A program made the position numbers and the translations under genes. Of a DNA stretch of 64,000 nucleotides, positions 1 to 11,091 are shown piece after piece. The stretch is from positions 31,930,001-31,994,000 of the forward strand of contig OZ231126.1 of assembly GCA_965153355.1 (NCBI GenBank). The letters run 5' to 3'. Numbering within the stretch: position 1 is the first letter of the stretch; each line of letters opens with the position of its first letter. Origin of the DNA: Flaccisagitta enflata. Its lineage: Eukaryota; Chaetognatha; Sagittoidea; Aphragmophora. The notes beneath the pieces are model-generated. The model was not told the origin of the DNA and did no database searches. It was given only the letters and a program-made list of their open reading frames with translations.

Positions 1-407
1 CCCATCTATAGACACCTTTTTCGGGCGCGCCAATGCAACTCTAGATATGTATGATATATCCAGTCCTTTCCGTCAATTGGTTGATCTGTCTGTTGGTCCA
101 TTACACAATCATTTGACAATCCATCCAGTGGCAGTGAACCTATTTCCCTTCTTGGCCAAGTTAATTTTTCAAAATTTTTTCATCTTCTGTTCTTTTCAAA
201 TCATTATTTAGCTCTGAGTTTGTAAATGGCTGTAGTGCTGTGGGTTTTGCGTAGGAAGTATTAATCATATGGATCAAAGTCATCCTAATGCTTATTTCAT
301 CTGCCGTTAGGATAAATATTTTGTTTTGTTTTTGAAGAAAAAAAAACAGAATAAAATTGGGTGAAGATGCTGACATTATAAAACAATTTTGAAAATCTCT
401 GCCAGGA

Positions 408-565
408 TTACAAACAAGGCCGGATACACGGCAATACAGTCGCGGACGGTTGGGCAGGAGCAGTGATGCTAAAACCGATCGCAATTCAAAAATATTTCGG
501 ACGGACGGACCGACGGACCGACCGACACGGCAAGGTGTAGAGTCGCGTGTCCGCGACTAAAAAGA
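408..565 (+). repeat. Hairpin-capped repeat terminus (family H), copy 1
   Basis: The block starts with a module containing GGCCGGATACACGGC, runs into a GGAC/GACC tetranucleotide stretch (about 500-530), then GGTGTAGAGTCGCG, a short hairpin of the GTCGCG...CGCGAC type, and ends in an A-run. The same order recurs at about 45720-45900 (degenerate). The end part alone recurs near 5750-5800, 16210-16255, 40740-40815 and 46370-46450, and inverted at 3645 and 39697. This is a dispersed repeat end. No coding sequence is supported here. Confidence 0.6.
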
Positions 566-1342
566 AAAGGAAAATAAAAGATTTAAAAAAAAAAAAGATT
601 TGGTCTGATAATTAGAGTGCCTATACCCCGTAATGAAGATGACCTGATCAAAATACCTCTTGCATTTTGACACTCCGTCACAAGTGATCACTACAGAGAA
701 TCACGTAGCAGCGACTAAAAAATTCTTTTGCCGAATACGGAATACCTATACAGTCAGCGGACTAAACACAATAGGTATATATATCACTCCGTTGGTTTTG
801 ATCCAACATACTGATGTTCAACAGAATGCTGTAAACAACAACTGGTTGTTGAAATTACAGCCGGCTTATTGCTGTCAGTTGGCAAAAATCCAACTTTCAA
901 TAAATAGAATGAGACCTGCAGATTCATAATTCTGATGAAATTCTGAGAAATTTGATATGTCACACTTAACACTTTTTGTAAAAAATAATTACGTTGCATT
1001 ATAATTAAATTAAACATTGATAAATTTTTTTATTTTTATATAAAAGTATATATATACCTATTGTGTTTTGTCCGCTGACTGTATATCTTCTCTAACTCGG
1101 TAGGACGCACTGAAAATTAACCCGGAAGAACTTACCCAGAGGACGAAGTTACCATTTCCATCATTGATTTTGGTTCAGTCAATATCTCTATCAGTTCTTT
1201 CCGACCTTGAAAGGTTAAGTTATGAAGGATCTCCATACTTTAATCGCCAAATGAGATAAATGCAAAATGATTGAGAGAAATTCGTTGATAAAGCGCCAAA
1301 AAAGTGAAAAAATTATTTATAATCATCTCATTTATGCTTAGA

Positions 1343-1477
1343 CAGAGTTACAAATTTGCATCGAAAATCAAAATATCAACAAAATAAGAACATAGCGCGC
1401 TTAGTACATGATTTAGGGATCGAGCTATGTTCTTATTTTGTTGATATTTTGATTTTTTATGCAAATTTGTAATTCTG
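1343..1477. repeat. Near-perfect 54-nt-arm inverted repeat (hairpin)
   Basis: The arms lie at 1343-1396 and 1424-1477 and are separated by a 27-nt loop. They are complementary over almost the whole length, with only a few mismatches. The arms are AT-rich and each holds AAAATATCAACAAAATAAG or its complement. This could be a small MITE-like fold-back element. No target duplication was identified. Confidence 0.75.
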
Positions 1478-1829
1478 TGTAGGTCATGGTACAATAACAA
1501 GTTGAATTTTTCCATGTTTTTTGCCGATTTTTTAACCATAAAATGACAAGTTTAGAGGTTGAAACTGGCATGTGAAAGATTATCCATGCAAAATGTATCG
1601 ATCCACATCTTTATTGTTAACACCAAAAAAAAATATTTCAGCTAATTTCATTTTTTAAAAATCATGATTCATTGGGCACGGGTAGCAAATTCCATGCTAA
1701 TTTTCGGTGCGACATAGTAGCTTGCTACTGGGGTCTTTCCGCGTATCTGTCTATCTGTATTTCTGTATGTCTGCTTGTCTCTCAGATCTGTTGGTGTGTT
1801 TGGATGTTGCAAGTTTTTCTGACGTATCC

Positions 1830-1832
<3 letters not shown>

Positions 1833-1874
<42 letters not shown>
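1833..1874. repeat. (CT)n microsatellite
   Basis: This is a run of about 21 CT dinucleotides. Apparent reading frames through it encode only Ser-Leu repeats and are not genes. The surrounding stretch from 566 to 2400 otherwise shows no gene. Confidence 0.9.
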
Positions 1875-1877
<3 letters not shown>

Positions 1878-2084
1878 ATCTGTCTCTGTCTTTCTGTCCT
1901 TATCGTTGGCGTGTGAAGTTGCAGAATCACGGCGTAGCGACGATTTTTTGGCGAGTCGATGAAAGTAAACAAAAAAGTCGAAAACAAACAAAAGACTCTC
2001 AAAGGAAAAAAAATGAAAAGAAAAAAAAGAGACGAACAAGGCCAAAGTAGGCCAATACAGCGACGTGTGGATCGTTGAACGAAT

Positions 2085-2160
2085 GCGTTACCGACAGACA
2101 GACAGACCAACCGACCAACCAACGGACACAGGCAGTTAGAGGGGTGCTTTGTCGCACCTA
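2085..2160 (+). repeat. Tetranucleotide-run repeat terminus (family with GCACCTAAAA end)
   Basis: A CAGA/CCAACCGA tetranucleotide run is followed by GGACACAGGCAG, a short imperfect hairpin, and GCACCTAAAA. Related ends sit at about 3000-3090 and 59330-59415, and in reverse at about 5550 and 16946. It belongs to the same general class of hairpin-capped ends as family H but has a different hairpin sequence. Confidence 0.5.
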
Positions 2161-2703
2161 AAACGAAATGAAATAAGAAGAAGGAAAAAAAAAGAAACTC
2201 CCATTGAGTTTGACTGAGGGAAGCCTAACAAGGTCTGCCCGGTTAGTTTCATGAATGAAAAGGGGTAGGCGAGGGTTATTAGGGTGCAAGAGACGGACTG
2301 AGACTGAGTTAGAATGAGACAGACAGATGGACAGTTGGACAAATGGACAGATGGAAACATATGATTTTTTTTAATCTTTTATTTCTTTTATTCCATTTTA
2401 TGATTCTTTTATTTTTCTATTTTTGGACGATCTTCACGATTCCATAATCTTTTTAACAAGTAATTGTTACGGTATTTCATTATCATGTAGACCACAATGG
2501 AAACAAATCTACGGATTTTTTTGAGCCTTTCACGGCAATCGCGCTGATATATATGTTTTTGCTGAAATACATTAGATGAAAACAATTGAGAGATATACGG
2601 AAAAACTAAAGGCGGAACAGTAAATTGTACGAAGTAGAAACATTGGAACAAATGATTTAACAAAAGGGAAGGCACGAACAAACTAAAGAGAGAAAGGAAG
2701 GAA

Positions 2704-2709
2704 GGAAAA

Positions 2710-2789
<80 letters not shown>

Positions 2790-2790
2790 A
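2704..2790. repeat. (GAAA)n microsatellite
   Basis: About 20 copies of GAAA/AAAG lie in a purine-rich tract. Phe-Leu-Ser reading frames on the opposite strand are artefacts of the repeat. Confidence 0.9.
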
Positions 2791-3094
2791 AACAAGCCCG
2801 ATCAGGCAACGATGCGTCCTAACTTTGTCTCTGCTTGTATTGACTTTGGCGATCAACTTGGACGGACAGATAGATTAAAAAACATATGTAGTACCATAAG
2901 AGGCTCTCAATACATCCTAACGACTGTTTGACTTCATGCGTGACATCCTCGCGGCTGAAAATTGCCGAAAACTGCGATTTTCAAGAAGGCGTAACGGACA
3001 GACAGACCAACCGATCGACCAACTAACCAACGGACGGACGGACATACGGACAGAACATCTTATAGAGAAGCGAGGACACATCTAAAAAGAATGA

Positions 3095-3331
3095 AAGAAA
3101 GAAAGAAAGGAAGAAGGAAAGAAAGAAAGATGGAATGAAACAAAAGGAAGAAAGAAAGAAAGAACAGAAGGAAGAAGGAAATAAAGAAAGAAAGAAAAGG
3201 AAGAAAGAAAGAATGAAAGAGAAAGAAAGAAAGAGAGAAAGAAAGGAACAAGGAGAAAAGGAAGTAAGGAATGAAGAAAAGAAAGAAATAAGAGAGAAAC
3301 AAAGAAACAAAGAGAAACAAAGAAAACAGGA

Positions 3332-3407
<76 letters not shown>

Positions 3408-3495
3408 AAAAAAAAGAAAGAAAGAAAGAAAAACGAACAAGAAACAAAGAAAGAAAGAAAGAAAGAAAGAAAGTAAAAAAAGAAAGAAAGAAAAA
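3095..3495. repeat. Long degenerate (GAAA)n purine tract
   Basis: About 400 bp are almost purely purine on the plus strand. The tract consists of GAAA/AAAG repeats with interruptions and a purer core at about 3330-3410. Reading frames on both strands are simple Lys/Glu or Phe/Leu/Ser repeats without gene character. Confidence 0.9.
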
Positions 3496-3644
3496 AGGAA
3501 ACAAAGTGTCAGAAAGACTTGGTTTCAGGAAATTAAGGAAAACAAACAAAACCTCGACAAAATTTGATTTTGAGAAAAAGAAGGCAAGAAAAAAAAAGAT
3601 AAAGATTTCTTTAAAAAACTAAACTTTCCCCAGGGAAGTTTTTT

Positions 3645-5802
3645 TAGTCGCGTGCACGCACTCTACACCCTGCTTTGTCCATCCATCCGTTGGTTGGTTG
3701 GTTGGTTGGTAGGTCACATTTTACTTTTTTTTATTCGTTTTATTCCTTCTAAGTGATTGTATGTCAATTAGGTCATTTTTAGACAAATAAGATCATTTTA
3801 AGTCATAGTAAGTCAATTTTAGTTGTTTGAGTCTTTTTGTTAATCTTAGGTGTTTTAGAGATTTAAGGTCAATTTAAGTCAGTTTACATCAGTCAAAGTC
3901 AATTCAAGTCATTCTTGGTTGAATTATGTCAGTCAAAGTCATTTTGAGTCAGTTTAAGTCAATTTACCGGGTCATCAGCCTGAGATGCCGGATTCTGTTA
4001 AGCTTTTACTCTGAGATGCCACATATCTTGGATTACTACTGATTGTGTCATGAAGAGTTATAGATTGACGTTTTTTGTATCAAAATTTCATCAAAATCGG
4101 TCAAGTAGTTTAGATTTTACAAGTCTTTGAAGTAAAAACTAATTTTCTCTCAATGGCAGAATTTTCAATAAAAGTCATGAAAGAGAACAGTTTCAAATTT
4201 CTCTCTTTTTTGAACAGTTAGAGCTGGGAACATATCAACGGTCTATAGTATGAAAAAAAAATTGATCTTTTCTTTAGGACTAATCATGTGTCTCTGGCTT
4301 ATAATATTGCAAAATGCGAGAATGAGGGAAAATGCTGATCCTCCATTTTCCCATCAAAAAACAGAAGTGGCAGAAAATAAGTTTTTTACTTAAGTACATG
4401 TAAAATCTAAACTACTTGACCGATTTTGATAAAATTTTGATACAAAAAACGTCAATCTATACTCTTTAAGAGACAATCAGTGGGAAATCTGTGATAAGTG
4501 GCATCTCAGAGTAAAAGCTCAACATTATCCGGCATCTCAGGCTGATGACCCAGTAAGTCATTTTACTCACTCAAGTCATTTCAGTCATCTTAGGTCAATT
4601 CGAGTCAATTTAGTCATTCTGAGTCATTTTAAGTCATTTTCAATCATTTTAAGTCATCCTAAGTCAATTTAGTAACAATGGAAGTCATTTTAGTTCTATA
4701 TTATAATCAATCATGTAAGTCGCGCACGCGACTTATAGGTGTTGGCCTTGTTTTTTCTTTAGTCTAAAATCCTTCAAACATTCGGAGGCAACATTCAAAT
4801 GAAGTAGACGCCCTTCCGGTCATCAGTTGGTAACCAAGGCTGAGGCTAGACAGACAGGGGACATGTTTACTTGGTTTTTGGGCAGCGGCCCCGAAGGGGA
4901 CGAAGACTTGTAGAACACAGGGGGACTTTCATCCGTCCATTTGTTCATTTGTCCGTTCGTTTGTCCGTTTGTTTGTCTGTCCCCCCACCCTTATTTTTTT
5001 CTAAGAAAAAACGACATTAGAATAGCCTATGCTATTTTTCTACCAGGCGCCGTTTCAACGTGAATTAAAATCCCAATCCTGGTCGCTTCGACCAATTTTT
5101 AAAGTGATTTTTAAAGCTTCGCGCTTTCTGAGAAGCGATTCATCATAAATCGTCTGTCTTACTTGGCTATCCCAATGCCATTATTAAAGTGTGTGTGTCG
5201 GCGTATAGGGCAATGACAACGTGCATGATTGACTGGGCTGGCGAGTAAAGGAGCAATTGAGTGTGTGACTGAGAATGAAAAAAAGATCTTGCATCTGCGA
5301 AAAAACACTTTTCAACCCTACAATTTGGATAACCGAAATTCATTCTTCCTTTGAGTAGTTCTTATCAGAAAACAAGTGACGTATTTATTTTATACAATAC
5401 GGTACACAAGAAACCCCTGCTTATCCGCAAGCTACTGGCAGTACTGCTTATTATCCGTCAGTCGATTGGTTAGTCTGGCGGTTTGTCTCACTCAGCCTTT
5501 TTGCCGCATACGAACGGTTTTTGCATTATTGTCCCTGCCTAAATGCTTGGTTAGCCTTTTTAGATGTGTCTTCGCATCTCTATAAGTCTGTCTGTCTGTC
5601 TGTGATTCCTCCTTGAAAATCGCACTTGTATACATTTCTCAGCCGGAAGGATGTCACGTATAAAGTCCAAGATTCGATAAAATGTTTCGAGATCCTCTTT
5701 TGATACTGCTTGTCTTTTTTTTTTTTCGCTCAAAAAAAAAAAAAAAAACGACCACCGGACGGACAAAGCGGGGTGTAGAGTCGCGGAGCACGCGACAAAA
5801 AA
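3645..5802. mobile_element. Putative composite repeat element bounded by inverted family-H termini
   Basis: The left end reads T-run, AGTCGCGTGCACGC, CTCTACACCCTGCTTTGTCC, then a CCAT/GGTT tetranucleotide run. The right end near 5750-5802 is its inverse: a GGAC run, AAAGCGGGGTGTAGAGTCGC, then GCACGCGAC and an A-run. The interior holds AGTCA-rich short repeats (3740-3965 and 4553-4710), a fold-back unit (3968-4553), a second hairpin near 4717 and a GGGCAGCGGCCCC-type module near 4890. No transposase is visible. Whether both ends belong to one insertion is an inference from their inverted orientation. Confidence 0.4.
3968..4553. repeat. Fold-back element with about 150-bp terminal inverted repeats
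   Basis: The outer ends are GGGTCATCAGCCTGAGATGC at about 3968 and its complement ending at about 4553. The inverted arms reach to roughly 4130 and 4400 and include CAAAATCGGTCAAGTAGTTT and its complement. The element sits inside a stretch of AAGTCATTTT-type short repeats present on both sides, as if inserted into that array. It is non-coding. Confidence 0.75.
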
Positions 5803-6495
5803 TTATCTTCGGAAGAAATTTATTACGATGGAAAAAAAATACCAGTTGCGGACCAGCTATACTTCATCGAATTATGATCTATCTGACGCTGTTGAGACAG
5901 GCCAACTGATCAGTTTAACATGTTTGCTACTAAATCATGTTTATTGTAAGTATCTTTAAAAAAGTAAGGCCTCATAGAATGCATTTATTCGGAAAATAGA
6001 ATAATCTGTCCTTTTTATGTTCATTTCAAACAGTTGTAGAATTTCTTTGTTACAAACAACTTCTTAGAAAAAAAAGCAACGTCTGGAAAAATGGAACAAC
6101 AATATCAAGTTGCAAAAAAAAAAGTGTGAAGAAATCATTATGACTTTTGATGAATTCAAAATCTAGTCACATCTTTCGAAAGTTAATCTTCTATTGTAAC
6201 ATGTTGCACTTAATTCATCTTCTTTTTCCGTGTAAGCTTCCTCCTCCTCAATTGTTTCTCCCCCTCTCATTTTTTTGCTGAAAATTTCAAGTGTGAAAAT
6301 TTCAAGTGCGAGATAAGTAGCCGGCGACGGGACATGGAGAAATTCGGATCACTTTTTGCAAAAAAACCATGAGGCATCCTTCAGCAGAACACTCCAGAAA
6401 TAACGGAAAATGTCCAAGCGCTGGGGTGGGAATGAATAGCTAATTTGAGAGGAATTATTAAGAAGCTCAGCTCAATTTAGAGTCAGTGTACGCTA
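5803..6495. other. Intergenic, no feature recognised
   Basis: AT-rich unique-looking sequence between the hairpin-capped repeat and the DIRS left terminal repeat. I see no credible exon or RNA gene on either strand. Confidence 0.5.
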
Positions 6496-6557
6496 GGCGG
6501 CTGGTCTGGGCCTGTCTGGCCATGAACAATAGCCCGTAGCCGGCGAAAAGCCTCACT
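6496..6557. repeat. DIRS left inverted terminal repeat
   Basis: This 62-bp sequence is the reverse complement of 15267-15328. It contains CTGGTCTGGGCCTGTCTGGC and ends in AAAAGCCTCACT. The stop codon of the recombinase ORF falls inside it. Confidence 0.9.
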
Positions 6558-8739
6558 CGTCTGAAGAAGGGGGGCCCTGGGGGGTCACCCCCAAATCTCT
6601 GCAGTAGAAACGGAAAAACACTTCCGCCCCTGACCAGTCACCAGCTCGTAAAATAGCCTCTACGTCAACTCCACCTGCCAAGGCGGCGGAGGTGGACATG
6701 GCTCTGGTTGAGCCCGGAGGTGCATTAATTCCAGCTTGACTAAGAATTGACTTGAGCCGACGAGAAAAGGCTGATGAGGAAAGGCGGGCAAACGGTGGTT
6801 TGTCCTCGCAAAACAAGTAATCATGACTTATATTTAGCTTATTTCTTTCAGCAATGAGCGCCTCTAAGGCCGAAACAGGGCATATGGAAGAGTCATTAGG
6901 CAATCTGTAAATGATAATGGGCTTACCCATCCGGCCTGCTTTATCTGTCTTACTTAGTTGAGACGGGATAAATCTTGCACAAGTTGAATTAATGGACAGA
7001 AAATTGGCCGAAATTCGGAGGCTTGCTAGTTCGGAAGGTCGTCTAGTAGAAGCCATCGCTATGAGAAATGCAGTCTTTCGGATAAGAAGATGGAAAGGAG
7101 TCGGAGAAGGGAAATCGCGAAGTAATTTTATGACTTCTCCGGCGTTCCAAGAAGGAAAGAGGCGACGCGAAGCTGGGCGTCGGTTATAAATACCTTTCAT
7201 GAGGCGTTTGATAAGAGGATGTTGACCCACATGAAAACCGTCAATTGGAGGAAGAGTCATGGAAATGGCTGATCTATGTACATTCACCGAAGAGTATTTA
7301 AGACCTTTCTTGAACAACATGGAAAGGTAATCGGCGACATTATTTACAGAGACGGAATCGATAGAAATGTTGCGGGCACTGAGTAAGCGGGAGAAAGAGT
7401 CCCAGGCTCGATTGTATCTGTCTCCCGAAGATTTCCTCCATCCATCGGAGATAAGCTCGAAAGCTGCATCTGTAACTCCTGAGAGGTTGTACGCCCTCCT
7501 AAAATCTTCCAAGCGACGAGATGAAGAGACTCTAGAAGAGGAGGTGGAAGATCTGTTGACAGGTCTACTAAAAGGCGGCTGTTGAAAGGCAGACGTCGAA
7601 CTTGGAGGACGCGTAGTTGTTGAAGCTTGGGGAACCACGACTGGGCGGTCCAAAATGGAATTATCAGGATGAACACTCCTTGAGACAGAAGAAGCTTTTC
7701 TATCACTCTCGGAATCAGAGGAAGGGGAGGAAATACATATGCGAGGTTGAAGTTCCAGGGGAGAGACAGAGCATCGAATGCTTCTGCTGTTGGCGCTTCC
7801 CCCCACGCCATGAATCGAGGTAACTGAGCCGATTTGGGGGAAGCGAACAGGTCTATTTCCGGTACTCCCCACAACCGGCATATTTTGCGGAACACTTTGG
7901 GACAAAGGTGAAGGTCCGGAAGCTTCTTGAACCTCGACGCAAAATCGGCGTGAAGGTTTTGATCGGAGGGAACATAAACGGGAATTATTGCTACCTGTAA
8001 TTCCGCTGCCAGGAGGAGAATCTCCGTTGCAATTTTGAGGAGTGGCAGTGAATGTGTTCCTCCCTCCTTGGCGATGTACGACAGGGCTGTCGTCGAGTCT
8101 GTCTCCCAAAGGATTGTTTTTACTGGTTTGGTTAAGGAAGGAAAGTAATCCCGGAGGAATATCAACAATGTCATGGCTTCCTTCGCATTGATATGGTGAC
8201 GGGCAAGAGCACCCCATTGCCCGTTCACCATCTTCCCCATGTAAAACAGGCCCCAGCCCTCGTCTGAGGAGTCTGTTGCCACCGTCAAATCCGCATCCTC
8301 CAGACTCGGGCGCCAGATTGGAGCCTTGCAATCTTCCATTGTCAGGTTCACGACCCATTTCATCTCCTGCTTGGCTTCCTTGGTGAGATGGAGATGTAGA
8401 AGAAGATCCGAGGAGGTCTTGTAGAATTTGTTTAGACACACTTGGATCTGACGGCAATGGAGACGGATTAAGGGTACTGCTGTTATTGCTGCAGTCATTA
8501 GCCCCAGAAGCTTCATCACTGAGCGGCATGTCGGAGATGGAAGCGAGAGAAGGAGAGTGGCTTGAGATTGGAGAGCCAATAACTTCCGCTCCTCCAGAGA
8601 CACTAACTTGGTCTTGCAATCCCACCAAAGACCTAGAAAGAGGAACCTCTGAGCTGGGATGAGATTCGACTTCTTCCAGTTGATCACGAATCCAGCATCC
8701 TGAAAGGTTTTCAACGCTAATGTCACAAACCGTTGGCAT
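6553..8739 (-). CDS. DIRS tyrosine recombinase ORF
   Basis: This open frame encodes a phage-integrase-type tyrosine recombinase, which in DIRS elements integrates a circular cDNA without making a target duplication. The recognisable domain is the C-terminal portion, from about position 7520 down to 6553. A core-binding-like helical segment there is followed by the first catalytic Arg in the motif TRRPSELASLR (about 7045), a second Arg in GSTRAMSTSAAL (about 6700) and the nucleophile Tyr in FFRFYCRD (about 6608). The upstream part of the frame is Ser/Pro-rich and overlaps the RNase H frame, so much of it is probably not translated as such; the true start is unknown. The frame is open to its stop, so this domain is undamaged. 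It overlaps the RT/RNase H ORF in another frame, as is usual for DIRS. Confidence 0.85.
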   Translation of the reverse strand: MPTVCDISVENLSGCWIRDQLEEVESHPSSEVPLSRSLVGLQDQVSVSGGAEVIGSPISSHSPSLASISDMPLSDEASGANDCSNNSSTLNPSPLPSDPSVSKQILQDLLGSSSTSPSHQGSQAGDEMGREPDNGRLQGSNLAPESGGCGFDGGNRLLRRGLGPVLHGEDGERAMGCSCPSPYQCEGSHDIVDIPPGLLSFLNQTSKNNPLGDRLDDSPVVHRQGGRNTFTATPQNCNGDSPPGSGITGSNNSRLCSLRSKPSRRFCVEVQEASGPSPLSQSVPQNMPVVGSTGNRPVRFPQIGSVTSIHGVGGSANSRSIRCSVSPLELQPRICISSPSSDSESDRKASSVSRSVHPDNSILDRPVVVPQASTTTRPPSSTSAFQQPPFSRPVNRSSTSSSRVSSSRRLEDFRRAYNLSGVTDAAFELISDGWRKSSGDRYNRAWDSFSRLLSARNISIDSVSVNNVADYLSMLFKKGLKYSSVNVHRSAISMTLPPIDGFHVGQHPLIKRLMKGIYNRRPASRRLFPSWNAGEVIKLLRDFPSPTPFHLLIRKTAFLIAMASTRRPSELASLRISANFLSINSTCARFIPSQLSKTDKAGRMGKPIIIYRLPNDSSICPVSALEALIAERNKLNISHDYLFCEDKPPFARLSSSAFSRRLKSILSQAGINAPPGSTRAMSTSAALAGGVDVEAILRAGDWSGAEVFFRFYCRDLGVTPQGPPSSDE

Positions 8740-8862
8740 TCCTCCAGAGTTGTTCCCAATATCAGAACATCGTCCAAATAAAGAATTGCCCTGACCCCCT
8801 TTGAGCGGAGAAACGCGGCCAGAGGGCGGGTTATTTTCGTGAACAGGAATGGGGCTGTACAG
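7344..8862 (-). pseudogene. DIRS reverse transcriptase (C-terminal half) and RNase H
   Basis: This open frame continues the polymerase begun at 12434-12990, on the far side of the inserted DNA element. It opens inside the RT fingers/palm, just before the sequence PFLFTKITRP, and carries the catalytic motif YLDD (about 8765). The RNase H domain follows, with its first acidic residue in VATDSSDEGWG (about 8285), a later ETDSTTALSYI and a terminal YVPSDQNLHADFASR (about 7935). Beyond that the frame runs on over the recombinase in a different frame. Taken across the insertion, the two halves join in frame at the 8-bp duplication, so RT was intact when the insertion occurred. Confidence 0.9.
8855..8862. 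repeat. Target-site duplication, left copy (CTGTACAG)
   Basis: This 8-bp sequence is repeated at 12434-12441 and flanks the inserted element exactly. It is palindromic and fits the hAT-type target preference (T at position 2, A at position 7). Confidence 0.9.
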
Positions 8863-9954
8863 TACGTTTTTTCAAGCACTGTCGTACTTGGATATCACAA
8901 CTGGTCAGCCTTTTTTCTTTTGATACATGATGTTCTGAGCCTAAAATACGAATTTCATCATCTTAGCTTGTTAAAACCCTTCGCCGAAATCCATTTATCT
9001 ATCACTACTCCAAGGTGGTTGTGGTGAAAGTGTTGAAATTTGGTCACTTTGGGCTCAAAATCGGGCCACTTTGGTTCTGAAATTTGACCCCAAATCCATG
9101 AGATTATGAAACTAGAGCTCAAGAGCTAACCAGTGGTGCAATTCGCATGTTGCTATTGTTTTTTGTTCAGATTTGAGAGCATTTCAAAGATGGAAGGGTA
9201 TGAGGGTTTTTTACCAGATGAATTTGGTGGTCAATTTTGACATTTTTTGCAATTTTTGATATATCTCCGCTTTGGATAGACAAATTTAGATGAAATTGGT
9301 GACCAAATTGAAGAGTTTTTGATGCTCTTATTGAATCTGGTAAAATTTTTGATCAATATGACCCTCAAAATATTTGGGAGACTCTAGAAGCAGGTGCAAA
9401 GTAATTTTTTCGCCATTTGGCTACTTTCTTGGTCAAAAATTCAGGCTCGAGAAAAGACAAAAAATCCATGAGCAAATTAAACTACAGTGCAAGATGTAAT
9501 CAATGGTGCAATCACCATGTCGACATGTTAAAGCATATAGATTTGGCACAGCTTAAAAGATCAGCGGGTATGACAAAATATCATTTTTTGGTAATTTTGG
9601 TCATTTTGGGCTCGAACTTGGGCCACTTCACTTTATAAATTTGACCCAAAATCCATGAGATTATAAAACTAGAGCTCATGAGCTAACCAGTAGTGCAATC
9701 CGCAAGTTGCTATCTTTTTCTGTTAAGATTTGAGAGCATTTCAAAGATGGAAGGGTATGAGCGTTTTTTACCACATGAATTTGGTGGTCAATTTTGACGT
9801 CTTTTACAATTTTTGATATATCTCCGCATTGGATGGATACATTTAGATGAAATTGGTGACCAAATTGAAGAGTTTTTGATGCTCTAGCAGAATCTGTCAA
9901 AATTTTCGATCAATATGACCCTCAAAAATTTTGGGAGACTCTAGAAGCAGGTGC

Positions 9955-10530
9955 TAACAGGTCGCCCAAGGGCAAGACGTGGTCAGCGATACCCGTTGTC
10001 CTGCTTAGCATGATTGTGAAATGGAATGAGGGGAAGAAGGCAGTGGTTCCCGAACAAAGTCCCAGAATTCAGGGGACTTTTGTTTGTCCATCCGTCCGTC
10101 CGTCCGTCCATCCGTCCGCCCTCCAGGCCCTCTCAGGTCTGAAATCTACCCTCTCAGGCCTGAAATCAGCCCTCTCAGGCCACGAAACCTGTCCTCTCGA
10201 CCTTGAATCTGAGCAGGCAGATGTCAGGCCTTAGAGGGCAGATTCAAGGCCTGAGAGGGCAAATTCAAGGCCTGAGAGGACAGATTTCAGGGCCTTAGAG
10301 GGCAGATTTCAGGCCTGAGAGGGCATATTTCTGGCCTGAGAGGGCAGATTAAAGGCCTGAGAGGACCAATTTCAGGGCCTGGGAGGGCAGATCTCAGGCC
10401 TAAGAGGGCAGATTTCAGACCTGAGAGGGCCTGGGGGACAAACGGAAGGACGAATGGACGAACGAACGGACAGACGAATAAAAGTCCCCCTGTGTTCTTC
10501 AGGGCTTTGTCCCCTTTGGGGCCGCTGCCC
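9955..10530. mobile_element. Family G repeat element, nested copy 1
   Basis: It starts TAACAGGTCGCCCAAGGGC and includes GTGGTCAGCGATACC, CATGATTGTGAAATGGA and a CCGT/GTCC tetranucleotide run. A minisatellite with the unit CCCTCTCAGGCCTGAAAT follows, switching orientation partway. The element ends with an inverted GAC/GGAC run, AAAGTCCCCCTGTGTTC and GGGGCCGCTGCCC. The empty counterpart near 9394-9411 (CAGGTGC followed directly by AAAGTAATTTTTT) fixes the boundaries. It is non-coding. Confidence 0.75.
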
Positions 10531-11091
10531 AAAAAGTGAATCTTTTTCGCCATTTGGCTACTTTGGTCAAAATATTCGGGCACTTCCGAGATAGAGAAAG
10601 ACAAAAAATCCATGAGCAAATTAAACTACAGTGCAAGATGTAATCAATGGTGCAATCGCCATGTCGACATGTTAAAGCATATAGATTTGGCACAGCTTAA
10701 AAGATCAGCGGGTATGAAAAAATATCATTTTTTGGTAATTTTGGTCATTTTGGGCTCGAACTTGGGCCACTTCACTTTATAAATTTGACCCAAAATCCAT
10801 GAGATTATAAAACTAGAGCTCATGAGCTAACCAGTAGTGCAATCCGCAAGTTGCTATCTTTTTTTGTTAAGATTTGAGAGCATTTCAAAGGTGGAAGGGT
10901 ATGAGCGTTTTTTACCACATGAATTTGGAGGTCAATTTTGACGTCTTTTACAATTTTTGATATATCTCCGCATTGGATGGATACATTTAGATGAAATTGG
11001 TGACCAAATTGAAGAGTTTTTGATGCTCTAGCTGAATCTGTAAAATTTTCATCAATATGACCCTCAAAAATTTTGGGAGACTCTAGAAGCA

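Noticed and set aside
3023-3549. Long Phe/Leu/Ser and Lys/Glu frames.
   Set aside because: Products of the GAAA purine tract.
7520-8739. Upstream half of the tyrosine recombinase ORF as part of the recombinase.
   Set aside because: It is Ser/Pro-rich, without domain character, and lies over the RNase H coding frame, so it is probably a shadow frame; only the downstream part is counted as recombinase with confidence.
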